Below, piece by piece: positions 12,841 through 25,498 of a DNA stretch of 64,000 nt (position 1 is its first letter; each line of letters starts with the position of its first letter). The translations under genes were made by a program, and so were the position numbers. The DNA is from Pseudeuparius sepicola (taxonomy: Eukaryota; Arthropoda; Insecta; Coleoptera; Anthribidae): assembly GCA_963920635.1 (NCBI GenBank), contig OY987304.1:31248365-31312364 (forward strand). The letters run 5' to 3'. Under the pieces are notes generated by a model. It saw nothing but the letters and a program-made list of their open reading frames with translations. It made no database searches and was not told the origin of the DNA.

Positions 12841-12966
12841 CGCTAGACAGTGGCGTATCCAGGATTAACGTCTGGGAGGGGCAATCAGTTATAAATAACA
12901 AAACTCTGTCGATAATTTTAATGAATAAAAACAGAACAAAAACATATTTTCTAAAATAAATAAATA

Positions 12967-13483
12967 CAGGGTGTAAATGCACCAACTTGAAAAAATGGAA
13001 AATATGACGAAAAGTTCATATGAACATGGGTCTGCAGATGTTTGGTTTTCGAGATGCAGGGTGTTGAAATTGAAATTTTGTTTTAAATTTTTTTAAGTAA
13101 CTTTTTGAGACGACAAAATTTTCTTGCAAAGTTTGGTAGCCATAATTTATTCATTCATTCATTATTTAATTTAATTTGCCCTAACTTTTTTGACAGTAAA
13201 CTTTTACTACATTTTGTGAATGTATCCTCTTCCCAAACGTTTTCTAAGCAAAAAAGGTATACTTGGTGAATAACGCCAAATGTGACTGTTTTCGAGAAAT
13301 TTTCAAATTTCTGCATCAATGCAGGTGCATATCGACACTCGTATGCAATTAAATTCAAAATAAAATTTAAATAAACAAGCACATTTATTTTTTGACAGTT
13401 TAATTAACTTGTTGTTTTTTTCATATGAACTATTCGTCATATTTTCCTTTTTTTAATTTTTTAAGTTATTACCGGACACCCTG
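12967..13483. mobile_element. 517-bp fold-back MITE nested in a hAT element
   Basis: The inverted ends start CAGGGTGT and are flanked by TA on both sides. Both arms then share GGAAAATATGACGAA and AGTTCATATGAA. The inner part has no transposase. It lies wholly inside the hAT element 12848-14019 and is therefore the younger insertion. Confidence 0.75.
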
Positions 13484-13521
13484 TATAACATAAAAATAAT
13501 TTTTCTTCGAACCAGTAAAAT

Positions 13522-13740
13522 CTATATCAGAAAATCAAGTATTCTTTTTCTGGTCTTGAGCTCGTCAAATATCTCCTCTGGAGATATGGGTATTTCAGGG
13601 TACACATAAAGGAATGTTAACCCATTCAGTGGGTTTTCGCTAATATTGTTTCTAATAAAAATGTTTAAAATTTTCAGTTTTGAAAATGTTCTTTCTGGCG
13701 CGGCGGTGCACACTGTAATTGTGCAAAATATGTTTAGTAG
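13522..13740 (-). pseudogene. hAT transposase C-terminal dimerisation domain fragment
   Basis: The minus-strand frame runs ITVCTAAPERTFSKLKIL, then IFIRNNISENPLNGLTFL, ending about 13522. This is the hAT dimerisation motif (family pattern S/A-x-ER-x-FSKLK followed by LNGLxLL). The upstream catalytic DDE domain is absent, so the product cannot transpose itself. It lies inside the hAT element bounded by the ACGCTAGA duplication, which independently supports the family call. Confidence 0.75.
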
Positions 13741-14574
13741 GTTATTTTGCCTAATAATTTACGGTTACCTACCCGCTGCACAGAATATCTGCTAGGCTAT
13801 ACGGAGCGGCAGCGCGTTCTCAAATCTACTGCACAGGTTTTAATTTCGAGAAGACAAGATGAAACAAATAACAAATTGTAGATTCACTGCATTTTCAGAT
13901 TAGGCCAGGAGTATATAATTTTTGGTATTATTAATTTTGATATTATCAATCTCGTTTATCTCGACAGGTCTGGGGGGGGGCAATTGTCCCCTTTGCCCCC
14001 CCCCCTGAATACGCCACTGACGCTAGACATATTAAACAGTTATTCTTCAATTAAAATATTAATTTTTGTTAATCGCTAATGATGTCAGGGATGACGTAGA
14101 GTGTTCAGTGATTTTATTTTTGTAGATATTCACCTAAATTTCTCTTTGATTGAAAGATCTTCAAAAACCGCGTCTTTTGGCCTTCCTACCGTTGTCAACA
14201 TGCAAATAGAGGGCCGGCTACGATGTTTTTATACGATTTTCACTAAAACCATTTAGCGATTTTGTATTTAAAATCTGATATAACAGGGTTAATCAGGACA
14301 CCACAGAACCCCCATATATACCAAATTTTATTAAAAAGTATACGTATAAATACGTATAATATACGTATAAAGTTCCATTCTACATGGTATCAAAATCAAA
14401 GGTTATCAAAATCAGAATTTTAAAGGAATCTGTCCAGAGTCAAGTATGCCATGGAAATAGTAAATTTTGGAGTAGGAGTAGGAATTAAAAATTTAGGTCT
14501 GTTTAGGACCTTTAAAATTTTATATGATCTTACCTAAAAATAGTTGAATAGTCAACAGGGCTGTACAAAACATT

Positions 14575-15018
14575 GGCGTGCAAAGATCCAATAAAAAAAT
14601 ATAAGTACCTACAGGATATTTTTCTCTGTGCCGTCTCAAAGTGCTGAATTTTTTAAAACTTTTATACGGGTCCAGAGCGATAATATCAAAACCGTCGCAA
14701 AAATTATGAGCGAATTACGTCTAAAATTTACAGAAGCCTGCCAGTCAAGTTCAGGTGTGCCACAACAGGAAACACATGAAAAATGCGTCATCTTATTAGA
14801 GGGCGGCTTTGTCGAGAAAAGTCCAATAATTTAAATAATTTTTTTACTTGTTTCAGAATATTTTGTAAACATTAAATTACATTTGCATTTGTTATTTTTT
14901 GTTATTTTTTCAATAATTTCAGGGTGCTCTTGACTTGAATATACAGTTTCAACAAATTCAACGCTTTGAGATGGCACATAGAAAACATACCGTATTATTT
15001 TTATTGGATCTTTGCACA
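14575..15018. repeat. inverted repeat, about 110-bp arms
   Basis: The left arm (about 14575-14690) and right arm (about 14905-15018) share TGCAAAGATCCAATAAAAA, the TGTGCC/TCTCAAAG block and GAATTT-x-TT-x-AAACT in inverted orientation. Immediately to the right (15060-15300), a stretch with GTGGCGCCCTC and TCTCCATC resembles the inner arm of the 43326-45144 element. This is therefore a mosaic of related fold-back elements. Confidence 0.55.
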
Positions 15019-15429
15019 CAACACTTTCAGTGGACCTGCTGATCATTCAACTGTTTTGAGGTAATTCCATGGCACACTTGGCTCGCCAAGTGGTCGTCCG
15101 GTGCTGATTGATAGGAAAAATACTTTTTAGCATCGTATCTGCAAAGAGGCGCCAAATGGGCCAATTTATTTCTTCCTCAAAAAAGTTACGAGTAAAAGCA
15201 CGATCCAAAAGCAGCGCGAGTGGCGCCCTCTGGAGATACGGCGAAATTGACACTTCAGCATATTCTCCATCGCCAAAAACACAGCAGAGACAGTCATAAT
15301 TCTATTTCAAAAAAATGAACTTCTCTTAAACAAACAACATTTCTATAAGGCATATTGGCCTCAATCGTCATATTTTGGCCCAAAATATATGCAGTTGCTC
15401 TATGTCCCAGTACTTTTGGGGCACTGTAT

Positions 15430-17330
15430 ATTTGAATAAACTTCACAACAAATTAGGTAGGGTACCTGTATTGCATATGTTTAAAAATCTATTTCTACTT
15501 TTGGCATCGCTTAGGAGGACTGTGCCTTGTGCAGAACTACCTATTATATAAATAAATCTCTGATAATGGTCATACAATTTTTAAAAAACCCTGGAAAATA
15601 TTTTAGCGATCTTGGATAAAGACATCGTAAATAATTCAACTCAAGATCTTCGTCTTTTTTATTTTATGAATTTTAAATAGATGCAGTTAACCAATTTAGA
15701 TCAAGAAATCGAAGACGTTTAATTTGATACCTTTCTAACAAGGAAATTATGCAGATGGCCGTTTCACACAAAAGAACTTTCGGCAGTTTAACAAGTAGGT
15801 AATTTCTTGATGGGATGTTCTCAAGCACACCATAGGCCCACAAAAACACTATCGCGATTAATTTCAATCACATAATCGAACTTCTACCTCTATAATAATC
15901 AAATCGAACTTCTCGAATGGAAAAAAACAAACGGACTGATAGAACAACATTTTTAGATTCTGAAATTACAATGTGAACTTTTTGAACTGCTTATCCTTCT
16001 AATTGAATTCAATTATTGTCGCCTTGGGTAACTAACTAGACTAGGTAATTTAAATTGTTGACCTGTGCAAATGATATAGTGATATATTCAAGGTTGTGTA
16101 AATATCGGAAGTTGAGATGCTAGAACCAAAGTCGTAAGAACCAAATAATAGATATTTTTCATTTTATGAAGATTAATGTATTGCCGGTAATAATTTTCAA
16201 CCTAAAAGTTGTTTTTTTATTACATAATAATTTTTATTTGTTATTATAATTTGTTTTCGAATAATCTTGCTATAAGAGCAGACTTTTTCCTGGAATAATT
16301 ATAATCAGATTCACAAGATTTCATCAACCTAAGTAATTTAGTTAGTAATAGCATAGATTATAAGGGCGACCATTTGTCTATGGTAATAGTAATCTCTCCT
16401 GTCTTGTATATTAAAATTCAATAATGTAATAAATATGTGTAGTAGCCGTTACAATACTAATTTCCATTTTATGTTGCCATGCTTCGTTTGATGGATGTTT
16501 ATAGTAATAAAGTGCCGACGTGGACGGGAACAATCAATTATTTTATCATTTTCTTAGACCAGTAATAATTGGCCACAGGTAATGTTTAGGTAATAACTAG
16601 GGACTTTTAAGCTAACAAAAATAAAAACAATTTATAATATATATTTGTCCCCAATTACTTCTAAAAATCTCTACTAATATGTAGGTTATTCAATCGTCTC
16701 CGTATCATTGGTACTTTCTAAATACTATTGTTGATTTTTGGTACAAATTTATATTTTTGTGAAGTTAAATTTTTTTTCAGATTAACGATTTTGATGGCTA
16801 TAAAATTATGACGTGCTTCCGACTTCGAGTTTTACTTACTTTATCTACTCTTTTATTTTGAATTATGTGTCACTTTTTCCTATTGAACACTGATTTATTT
16901 ACGTAATATTAACACGCATAGAAATGAACACATTTGTCTATCTTGATCATGATAGGTAAAGAAATTTTATGAGTTATATAGGCCAAACAGCAGCATTCCA
17001 AAATACGTAAATGAACATCACCTACCCCTGAACACAAAAGGCGAGGTACCTACCCAGAGTACCCTTAGTTTTAAGTCAGTTTTATTTCTAACATTCTACT
17101 GTTCAGATATACCTAGTTTTTTAAAACAATTTTTCGCGAACGAGAACTTTAAGTCACATATATGGTAAAAAATGTAAAATGTGATGATATTGGGCAATTT
17201 TTGGTGACTCACTAAAATTTCAATAAAATATATAGGTATTTCCTTTTCAGGTCAAAACAAATAATTTATCTTTACCGTTGAGTGAAGGAATACCCTTAGG
17301 AATACCCTTAGCAACCGCTTAATGCTTAAT
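15430..17330. other. AT-rich non-coding stretch
   Basis: No gene or bounded element was recognised. Short reading frames here look random in composition. Confidence 0.4.
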
Positions 17331-17334
17331 TAAA

Positions 17335-17998
17335 CAGGTGGTCCAAATTTTAGTGGCAACACTTTAGAAATTTATAGAAAACGTCGAAGTAAGTAGATTT
17401 TTCTCATATAAGCATGTCTCGAAATCCTAACGGTTTTCGATATACAGGTCGTCAAACTTGGTGGCCTTTATGTCGGTTTTACGGCAAAATATTATTCAGG
17501 AATTTTTTTCAGATTTAAAAACTGAGTTGGTGTGCAAAATTTCAAAAGCCTAGACCAACTTTGATTTTCTTCTGCTAAAAAATTCAAAACTTACAATTTT
17601 TTTTTCAAAAACGGCACATTTTTCTAAAAAAGTCAGGAATAGTTTTTTTATAATTGATAGGTAAACTTAGTGAAGGCAAAGAATATTATTTTTCCAGTGG
17701 CGTACCATTTTTTTATTAAGAAATATGATATGGTTGACTCCCGCCTCTCCGGCACTGATAGGAGTATACAGACCTAATTATTTTCAATTCACAGCATTTA
17801 GTGTGTGTCTAAACTGTACCACATATGTTTGCCTTAGCTGCCTTCCTTTAGCAAAAATAAACGAAAACATGAAAATAAATGTTGACACTCTGTATAACGA
17901 AAACCGTTAGAATTTCGATACTGATTTATATAAAAAATCTACTTATTTAAGTTTTCTATAGGTTCTAAAGTTTTGTCATTAAAAGTTGGAGCACCCTG
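17335..17998. mobile_element. fold-back MITE (664 bp)
   Basis: The ends CAGGTGGTCCAA (left) and the inverted TTGGAGCACCCTG (right) are imperfect. They are followed by shared blocks ACTTTAGAA, AGTAGATTTTT, TCTAACGGTTTTCG-like and ATACAG. The centre contains a block (about 17535-17590) similar to the inverted-repeat units at 38247-38657. No transposase frame. Confidence 0.65.
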
Positions 17999-18257
17999 AA
18001 TAATAGATACATTTTTGCATTATATTCATTTACCTACAGTGTACCTCATTATTAAACGCCAGATAAAATCTAAGTAAAATAGAAATTTAAGTAGAGTATT
18101 TTTTGTAGGTATGACCCTGGAGAGGTCATTTTTTTATCAAAAAAAAATAACCCCGTGCCGTGGGGTTGTTTTGTGTCCATCAAAACTGTCATGAGCCAAT
18201 TTTAACTACTAGTAGAAAAGCTAGTATAAATAAATAAAATAGCGTCCATAATACATA

Positions 18258-18886
18258 CAGTGTGTTCATTTGAAAGCTAGTCCCCCTCTTTTAGTCATTA
18301 CCTACATAATGACAATCCACTCACTCCTATATCCCCTACCAGCCAAAAAAATCTTAAATGGGACTATACCACGCTTGGGATACGTCATTTTATAGGTAAC
18401 TTCGTGTTGGGACTAATGGTGATCGCTTTATCTTATAAGAGAGTTCAGATAATGGGTTTGTTCCAACAGTTCTGAACCAATTCTCGGCCATCTAAGTAGT
18501 TGGTTGAAATCAGTTCTGGAATTACTTTCCTGCACTCTGATTAGCTAGAACTGATTGAGAACTTGTTGGAACAAAGCAATAAATTTACTTGTTTCTTCGT
18601 TATCAACAGCAAGCCTACTGAGTACATACTGAAATTATTGGTCTTTATACCGTATAAGAGATTTCAGAAAATTAAACGGTCCTGCCTTCTTGACAAAATT
18701 ACCTTTAAAATGAAGTATCACAAACATGGTAGTTCCATTTTATATTTTAAAATTATTATTGGAGTGAGTGAATTTCCATTACATAATGACTAAAAAATTC
18801 CCCCTTCCAATAAAAATCGACCTGTCTCGGCGATTTCTAAATTTACCAAAATATTAAGGGTGACTAGTTTTCAAATGAGCACTCTT
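18258..18886. mobile_element. fold-back MITE with a nested smaller inverted repeat
   Basis: The outer ends CAGTGTGTTCATTTGAAAGC and the inverted counterpart ending GAGCACTCTT are flanked by TA. The arms also share TAGTCATTA and CACTCACTCC. Inside it, 18457-18575 is a second inverted repeat (TTTGTTCCAACA...; TGTTGGAACAAAGC) with shared GAACTGATT/GAGAACTTG blocks. The left arm has lost about 60 bp relative to the right. Confidence 0.65.
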
Positions 18887-18889
18887 TAT

Positions 18890-20600
18890 AAATTAGAACA
18901 TAGGTAAATAACTTTTATTCTATTTTTATATCCTTTTATAGTTAGTTTTATAGTATTAAAAACTATATTTCCTTAACAACATTTACCTATAACTAAAAAG
19001 TAAATCTCCTAAGAACCAAAATGGTGCATGATACCATTAGAAGAACCTACTACGACATGATACCTACCTCATGCTTCTTTGCGTAAAATTTTGAACAATA
19101 TTTGCAATAGGTATGCTTTGAGGTTAATAAATCCGAAGAAACCTATAGTAGCGTGAGTATTAAGTGTGGAATACATTTTAAAGAAACTTTATTTCAGATT
19201 TCATCTACACACATATCTACTTTGTGCTATGGTTTGCTGCTAGGTTTTTTATTATCATCTTATGTTTTTAAATTTGAAGGGAAAATTAAGTAACGAATTA
19301 ATAATAAATGTTATATTATATCGACGATAGAATAATAGAATATCATGATTACTTTTAAATACCGTTAAATCGCCAAATAACACTGTCAAGTAGGTATGAG
19401 AAAAATACTCACCCGTTAGATGATTCAGTCATCCCGAAATTCTACAGCTTTGTTAAAAATTCCACATAAGTACCTATAATAAATGAATACAAAACGAAAC
19501 CGGCAAAATAATCTTGCTAACTGAGATCTTGGCTCCGACTTCGGCGTAACTTGTTTTTGCCAGCACGGGCGACTTGATTCTCGCTTCCCGCCACTACTAC
19601 CGCTCCGGCGCCGGCGATCGTCACTTCTTTTCTGGCGCCGTATCCTGGCCTCCGTTGATAATGGCGAGCAATCGATCGAGGTTGGCTTTTGACTGGTTTT
19701 GACTGTCCACAAATAGATTGCTACAATATTAACTTCCTACAATCTATTAGCAACTTCAGATTCTTGACGCCATGGGGAGAAAAGAAGCAATTGTTTTTAT
19801 TTGACAATTGTTTTTATTTGACAATTATCTCTCCATCTCTCCAGTTATCTCTCCATGGGCTTACTCATTAATATCGATAAATGTGAAATTAAGTTTAAAG
19901 GTAATAATTATTTGTTCCATAAACGTCAAGAATTTTGCTTAGATACGTAAAATAATTTGATGATAATTTAATTTGTTATTATTGTGGCATCAATTTAGAA
20001 CTGGAAAACGTAATGTAACTAAAGTTATACCCTTAATGCTAAACGTACATCAACTTTGCAGCAAACATAATAGAATTTTAAAGTGTTAATATCATTTTCT
20101 TTTGAAAAATACCATTCTTATCGGTAATTAGCAATAAAAAGTGAATAGAATGATAAAGCTAGTAATATAAAATAGTTTTTACGATGTTACGAGTTTTTGA
20201 AAATGAAACAAGTAAAACTTTTTGATATTTTAACAAATAAACCCATTTTTGGCGATATATTTTTTTAAATGTCATATTTGACAGATAACGAAAATGACAC
20301 AACCACGTTTGAGTTGGTCGTTTTTCATCTTTTTTCAAGCAAAAGGTGAGCCCAAAATTAAATTTCAAAATAAAACATTAAAAATTTCCTCCCTATGGTG
20401 CGAACTTTTTGCAGGACACTGTATACATTGCTTTGGTTGATCTCGGTTTCTTATGGATTCTAAAATTTCACTGACAACTAATTTAATAACCAATTTATAG
20501 GTAATTTAATAGAAGCATAGACGAAGCTACATATAGACTGTCAGAACTATTGTTGAAAATTGTTGAAAATTCCGCGCGACACACCATCATTTTGAATAAG
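18890..20600. other. non-coding stretch with a short GC-rich island
   Basis: Mostly AT-rich. About 19520-19680 is locally GC-rich (CCGCCACTACTACCGCTCCG, GGCGCCGGCGATCG) and has an open Arg/Ser-rich minus-strand frame. It could be a promoter-proximal first exon, but no splice or homology support was seen. At about 19788-19830 the unit TTGTTTTTATTTGACAA occurs twice in tandem. Confidence 0.35.
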
Positions 20601-20607
20601 TTGTATA

Positions 20608-23253
20608 TAGGGTGAATCAGTTTTTTGTAGTAGGACTTTCGCAGGTGATAGATCTTCAAAAATAACCGCATAGGTCCGTATAAATTATATATTTTTAAGG
20701 CTTCGTAGAAAAGTAGCAGGGTGTTAAGTTTTAAAAAAGATGTGGACTTTATCGAATATTTACCAAACTAGTTAAGGTGTGTCAATATCAAACATCTTGC
20801 ATAACCATTGGCGGAGAAGTGGGTAAGTAGTACAATTATTGTTCTTAGAAGAAAAAGATTCCCCTTGTATAGTAATAAAATGTATTTTTTTGTAGCTTTT
20901 AATTGTAAAGAAAAATGTCCACTTGGTATTTGTTCGTATGTGTTATGGTTTAATGGTCAATTTGATTTTTTTTGTATAACTTCAGGGTATTTCTAAAAAA
21001 ATAACTAAAAAAATTGCTTCACACCCAAAATCAAGAAAATGCATTTCCTACTTTAAATATATATTATATAAATAAATATAAATAAGGTAACTTTTTCCAA
21101 TAAACTTACCTATTTAAGGCTATAGTTTTGAAGATACAGGATCTAAAACATTTAACGAAAAAATTAATGTTACACTCTGTATCTTGAAAAGTTAAACCTT
21201 GAATGGGTTGGTTTATAGGAAAAAGTTACTTTATTTAATGTAAGAAACGCGTTTTTTCTATTTTGAGTCTTACTTATGTAGCAAAATTTTTAGTTAATTT
21301 TTCAGAAATACTTTGAAATAATACAAAAAAATCAAATTTGCCATAAAAACCATGATACATACGAAAAAAATGCCAAAAGGGCATTTCTGTCTAAAATTAA
21401 AATCACATAAAAATTTCAATACCTTTTGTTATTATACACTGTGTCCCGGATAAGAATGAACAGCATGGGGATATTGCAAACGGTGAGAGATAGGGCAACG
21501 GTTAAATGGGGAAAAAGTTGCGCAATTTCGAGGTCAATAAAATGGCACAAACAGATTTCTAATATCTTTTTTCGTTTTTGAGTTATTTTGAAAAAAGTAA
21601 AATTTTGCGTTTTCGATTTTATTTTTTTCTGAAGTTGCTATCACAGATAGAGAAAAAAGAAAAGCACATTCTTTGTCACTTTTTAACGGGCCTTAAGATG
21701 GCGTTTTTAGATTTGTTCTACAACGTTTCGTTTTTGAGAAACCATCTTCAACTAATTTTTTTTAAATACGGACCTGGATTTTTTTTTGCAGATTTTGAAA
21801 GCACTTTTCATTGCAAATACCATGATGTATGACATGAAATACTTTTAAAATGTTTTGAGACAATTATACTGAAAATTCCTTTTTTCCATTAATTTTTTTT
21901 TCTAATGCGGCCCTGTATTTAATAATAAGAAGTCTAAATATTAATCAGTATTGTCAACAATTTAACTTACAACTTATCTTTCATTGGAGAACTAAAAAAG
22001 GACGGCACATACGATAATAAAAAATAAATAAAAATCCTCCACCTAGAAGGCTTTGAAACAACGAAACCAATCCCTTGTCATTTGTCATAACTCCCACTGT
22101 ATCATTTAGTTAACAATAATTTATTTCATTACAAATAACGACAAATTTAACATGTCAGCATGTTATATCTTGTGTCACAGAAATAGTGTAGAGGCCGAAC
22201 GAATGTATTTTTGCAATTAATAAATGGCAAAAGTTATTGATTACGTTGGCTTAAAGCTTTCTTCTCGCAATTAGGAAAAGCGAAGAATTTACTCCAAAAC
22301 ACAATGCGACACTGTTTGCTGTACAACAACAGAATAAAATACTTTACCAGACGCAGGGCCGTAAAATTTAAAAATATTAAGTTTTCGAAGTAAAAATAAA
22401 CTGTAAGTTAAATTTTGTTGTCAATACTGATTAATATTTAGACTCCTTATTATTAAATACAGGGCCGCATTAGACAAAAATGAATGGAAAAAAAGGAATT
22501 TTAAGTATAATTGTCTAAAAACATTTTAAAAATATTTCGTGTCATACATCATGGTATTTGCAATGAAAAGTGCTTTCAAAATCTACAAAAAAAATCCAGG
22601 TCCGTATTTAAAAAAATAAAGTTGAAGATGGTTTCTCAAAAACGAAACGTTGTAGAACAAATCTAAAAACGCTAACTTAAGGCCCGTTAAAAAAGTGCCA
22701 TAAAAAAGTGTTTTTCTTTTTTCTCTATCTGTGATAACAACTTCAGAAAAAAATAAAATCGAAAACGCAAAATTTTACTTTTTTCAAAATAACTCAAAAA
22801 CGAAAAAAGATATTAAAAATCTGTTTGTGCCATTTTATTGACCTCAAAATTGCGCACCTTTTTCCTTATTTAACCGTTGCCCTATCTCTCATCGTTTGCA
22901 ATATTCCCATGCTGTTCATTCTTATCCGGGACACAGTGTATATGGTTATTATTTTTTTTCCTAAAAACAATATTACCAATTACCCACTTCTCCGCCACTG
23001 GTTGTTAAAGATGTTCGATATTTTGATAACAGGTTGTATACTAATCCATGCCGTTATAACGTGTACCAAATAGTTTGTTAAATATTCGATAGTTTGTTAA
23101 ATATTCGATAAAGCCCACATATTTTTTAAAACTTGAACACCCTGCAATTTTTTATAAGGCCTTAAAAAGATACATTTTAGACGAGAAAGTGCGGTTATTT
23201 TTTGAAGATCTATCACCTGTTAAAATCATGCTACAAAAAACTGATTCACCCTG
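20608..23253. mobile_element. TIR element (about 230-bp arms) carrying a nested element
   Basis: The inverted ends share AGGGTGAATCAGTTTTTTGT, AGGTGATAGATCTTCAAAAA, TTTATCGAATATTTA-like and GGCGGAGAAGTGGGTAA-like blocks, and are flanked by TA (20606-20607, 23254-23255). Sequence similar to the two flanks joined together occurs uninterrupted around 50500-50660, an empty-site paralogue that supports the boundaries. A 1502-bp element (21437-22938) interrupts it. Without that element it is about 1.1 kb and has no transposase frame. Confidence 0.75.
21437..22938. mobile_element. non-autonomous TIR element, about 550-bp arms
   Basis: The ends are CACTGTGTCCC and its inverse, flanked by TA. The arms are almost complementary from 21437 to about 21990 and from about 22400 to 22938. 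Shared landmarks are CGGTTAAATGGGGAAA, TTCGTTTTTGAG, CTATCTGTGAT and CATCTTCAACT. These landmarks and their order also match the ends of the 27754-29995 element, so this is probably an internally deleted relative. Any short frames are just arm sequence. Confidence 0.8.
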
Positions 23254-23474
23254 TAGTAAAAACTAATAATTAAATCAAAATACCTACCTATACCTACCTC
23301 AATATACTATCGAGTGCTAAGAATTGTAATATATCACAATTTATAGGTTTTATAATTTGTTTCCGTTCCAAAATTAAAGTTTAAGTGTGCCAGGATGTTT
23401 TGCGGACGGTTTCAACAATGCTTCTGCCTATCTATATCTCATTTAATACTTTAATCTATGACCGTTTGGTTCGA

Positions 23475-23602
23475 CTATGATTACTTATAAGTAATCATAG
23501 ATAAGAAATATAGTAAGGCTATACCAGTATAGGGTACAGTATAGGCACAGATAACCCTAGTAGCGTTGGGTGATTTAAACCTTCAGTCAACGCTACTAGG
23601 GT
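23475..23602. repeat. two perfect short palindromes
   Basis: 23475-23500 is a 26-bp perfect palindrome (CTATGATTACTTA and its complement with no loop). At 23554-23602, 14-bp perfect arms ACCCTAGTAGCGTT / AACGCTACTAGGGT enclose a 21-nt loop. No Rho-like or pol III context was seen; their role is unknown. Confidence 0.7.
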
Positions 23603-23609
23603 GATAAAT

Positions 23610-24780
23610 TCCCAGAGGACGGAAACCAAATAGAAAATATTAGTTTGAGTTGTGCCTTCCTCCAATAAACGATGGCAGCAGGTACTTGGCCGAATCGAAA
23701 TCAAAGCAGCACTAAAAGAATGGCACTGTCATTTCAACTTTAAAATAATTCAATAGAAAAATATAAAATACTGCCTATTGGGTTTCAAGCATTAGTTGCA
23801 ACTGTCCAAATGACTTAACTATCACAAAATGTTCTGCAGAGTTAGTATTATAGAAGCCACGAGAGAAAACAGCAAAGAATGTACCTTATTGTATAAATGG
23901 AGACTATAAATCAATAAAGTAACATCTGTGAGGTATGAGGTATGATAAGTAACTACCATACTAAATAAAATACCATATGCTTTGCTCGTTTTTAGATTAC
24001 AATATTAACTCGAAATCCATAGCCACCAAAAACTATGTGTTTTTTGATTCTAAGCAAAGTATTCATTTATGCAGATCAATCTTATTCAATAGCAATAGCT
24101 GATACCACACATAACCTGATACTGAGGCTAATACAATTATTGGAATTGGACAGAAACTATATAGAGCGCAGGCTACATAAAAGACTTTGTGTATACATTT
24201 GTTAGGATGTGTTCTAGATTATACATAAATTTAATACAATAATTTTAAAAATTTTGCATTTTAATCTCCAATTTTAATACCAAGTCTCATTTTTTCGCAA
24301 AATTTACAGTTTATAGTCCTCCTTACGGCAGAATGCGTGCGACGTAAGGGGGAAGAACTCGCAAATATTATAGAATTAGTCACAGTTCAGGGGCGTAGCT
24401 CAATTTTGTGTAGCTCACTGACTTAATTTTCATATAATTGTTATTTAATTTATTGTTAATATTATTCTTAACGGTGATGCCTTAGATTATGGAGGAAGGC
24501 AAACCCTTATAACATTGGCAATTATTTCTCGTGCTTGAGAATGCAACGTTCTTCCCTGTTTACTCAGTTTGCACACGTTAACTCCCGAACATACGAAACG
24601 CCACTGAGCTCTCTGAGCCGGCGGAAAAAACTTGCCAGCGGCCTAAAAAATGAGGTCTGTATGGTCAAAGTTGACAGAAAAAGTTTACAGAATAAGTTGG
24701 GTCACTCAGCGCGGCTCCTTTATAAATCGGACATCTAAGAGAGTCGCCGACGTCGACTTTTTGCTTCGCATATACCCGGC
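23610..24780. other. non-coding stretch
   Basis: No gene was recognised. A moderately GC-rich patch at about 24540-24760 has an open frame on the plus strand of unknown meaning. Confidence 0.35.
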
Positions 24781-24783
24781 ATA

Positions 24784-25454
24784 TATAGTATTTTTAAAGT
24801 CACTTGAAACAGCATAAAAAAAACTCTAATTGCATAAAAAAACTCAATATAGGACATAAGCAGTTTTTTAAAGATATCCATATTCTAAAAGCAACATAAT
24901 ATTTCACTTTTAAGGGTTTTTTAAGGTTGTGGTCAAACACAACGTAAAGATTAATGCACTATACAATATTGTCAAAAGGTCTCTAAAAAGCCATATCGAT
25001 TACAACTATTTACGCAAGTATATCCTAAAATCTGTGAAATTATCGCAGGCCTATCCCCGCATTTCGCTGTACAAGTGGCCGGCCGTCGAACAGTGTAGCC
25101 CATGCAAGTATTGGTGATATATTATATTAGGCGAGCATGCAGTCAATTGTTTTTACTGCAATATCTATCGTCTCTGTCTCCTTCATCTCCTCTTACTTAT
25201 AATACCAGGTGCGGTTTAATATGGTTAAAAAAGTATTTTGACTCGTATTTTATTGCCGGAAGAACCTGTTCTCGAGCTACCCTGGTAAAATATAAATGAA
25301 CTCACTTGGAACACAGTGATATACGAGGCGCGATCTATTTCATAGCTTTTACCACGCTCTGCTACTGGTAAAAATTCCAGACTTATCAGCCGAAATCACC
25401 TGTATAAAATTCACAGGTTTTTATGCTGTTCCAAGTGACTTTAGAAATACTATA
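24784..25454. mobile_element. fold-back MITE (about 670 bp)
   Basis: The inverted ends TATAGTATTT, AAAGTCACTTG and AACAGCATAAAAA are present at the left and as complement at the right, flanked by TA. No transposase frame lies inside. Confidence 0.65.
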
Positions 25455-25498
25455 CCATGCACTAGCGCACCAGTAAGTAACTGCGAAACACGTGAGCG

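Larger units (their letters stand above)
12848..14019 (-). mobile_element. hAT element with 8-bp target duplication
   Basis: The termini are CAGTGGCGTATCC at the left and the inverted TACGCCACTG at the right. They are flanked by the perfect 8-bp duplication ACGCTAGA (12840-12847 and 14020-14027), as expected for the hAT superfamily. G/C-runs lie just inside the right end. It encodes only the C-terminal dimerisation part of a transposase (13713-13522) and contains a smaller fold-back element (12967-13483). It is a deleted, non-autonomous copy. Confidence 0.85.

Noticed and set aside
19425..19712. Arg/Ser-rich minus-strand frame
   Set aside because: Low-complexity and GC-rich, without splice or homology support. 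Kept only as a possible GC island.
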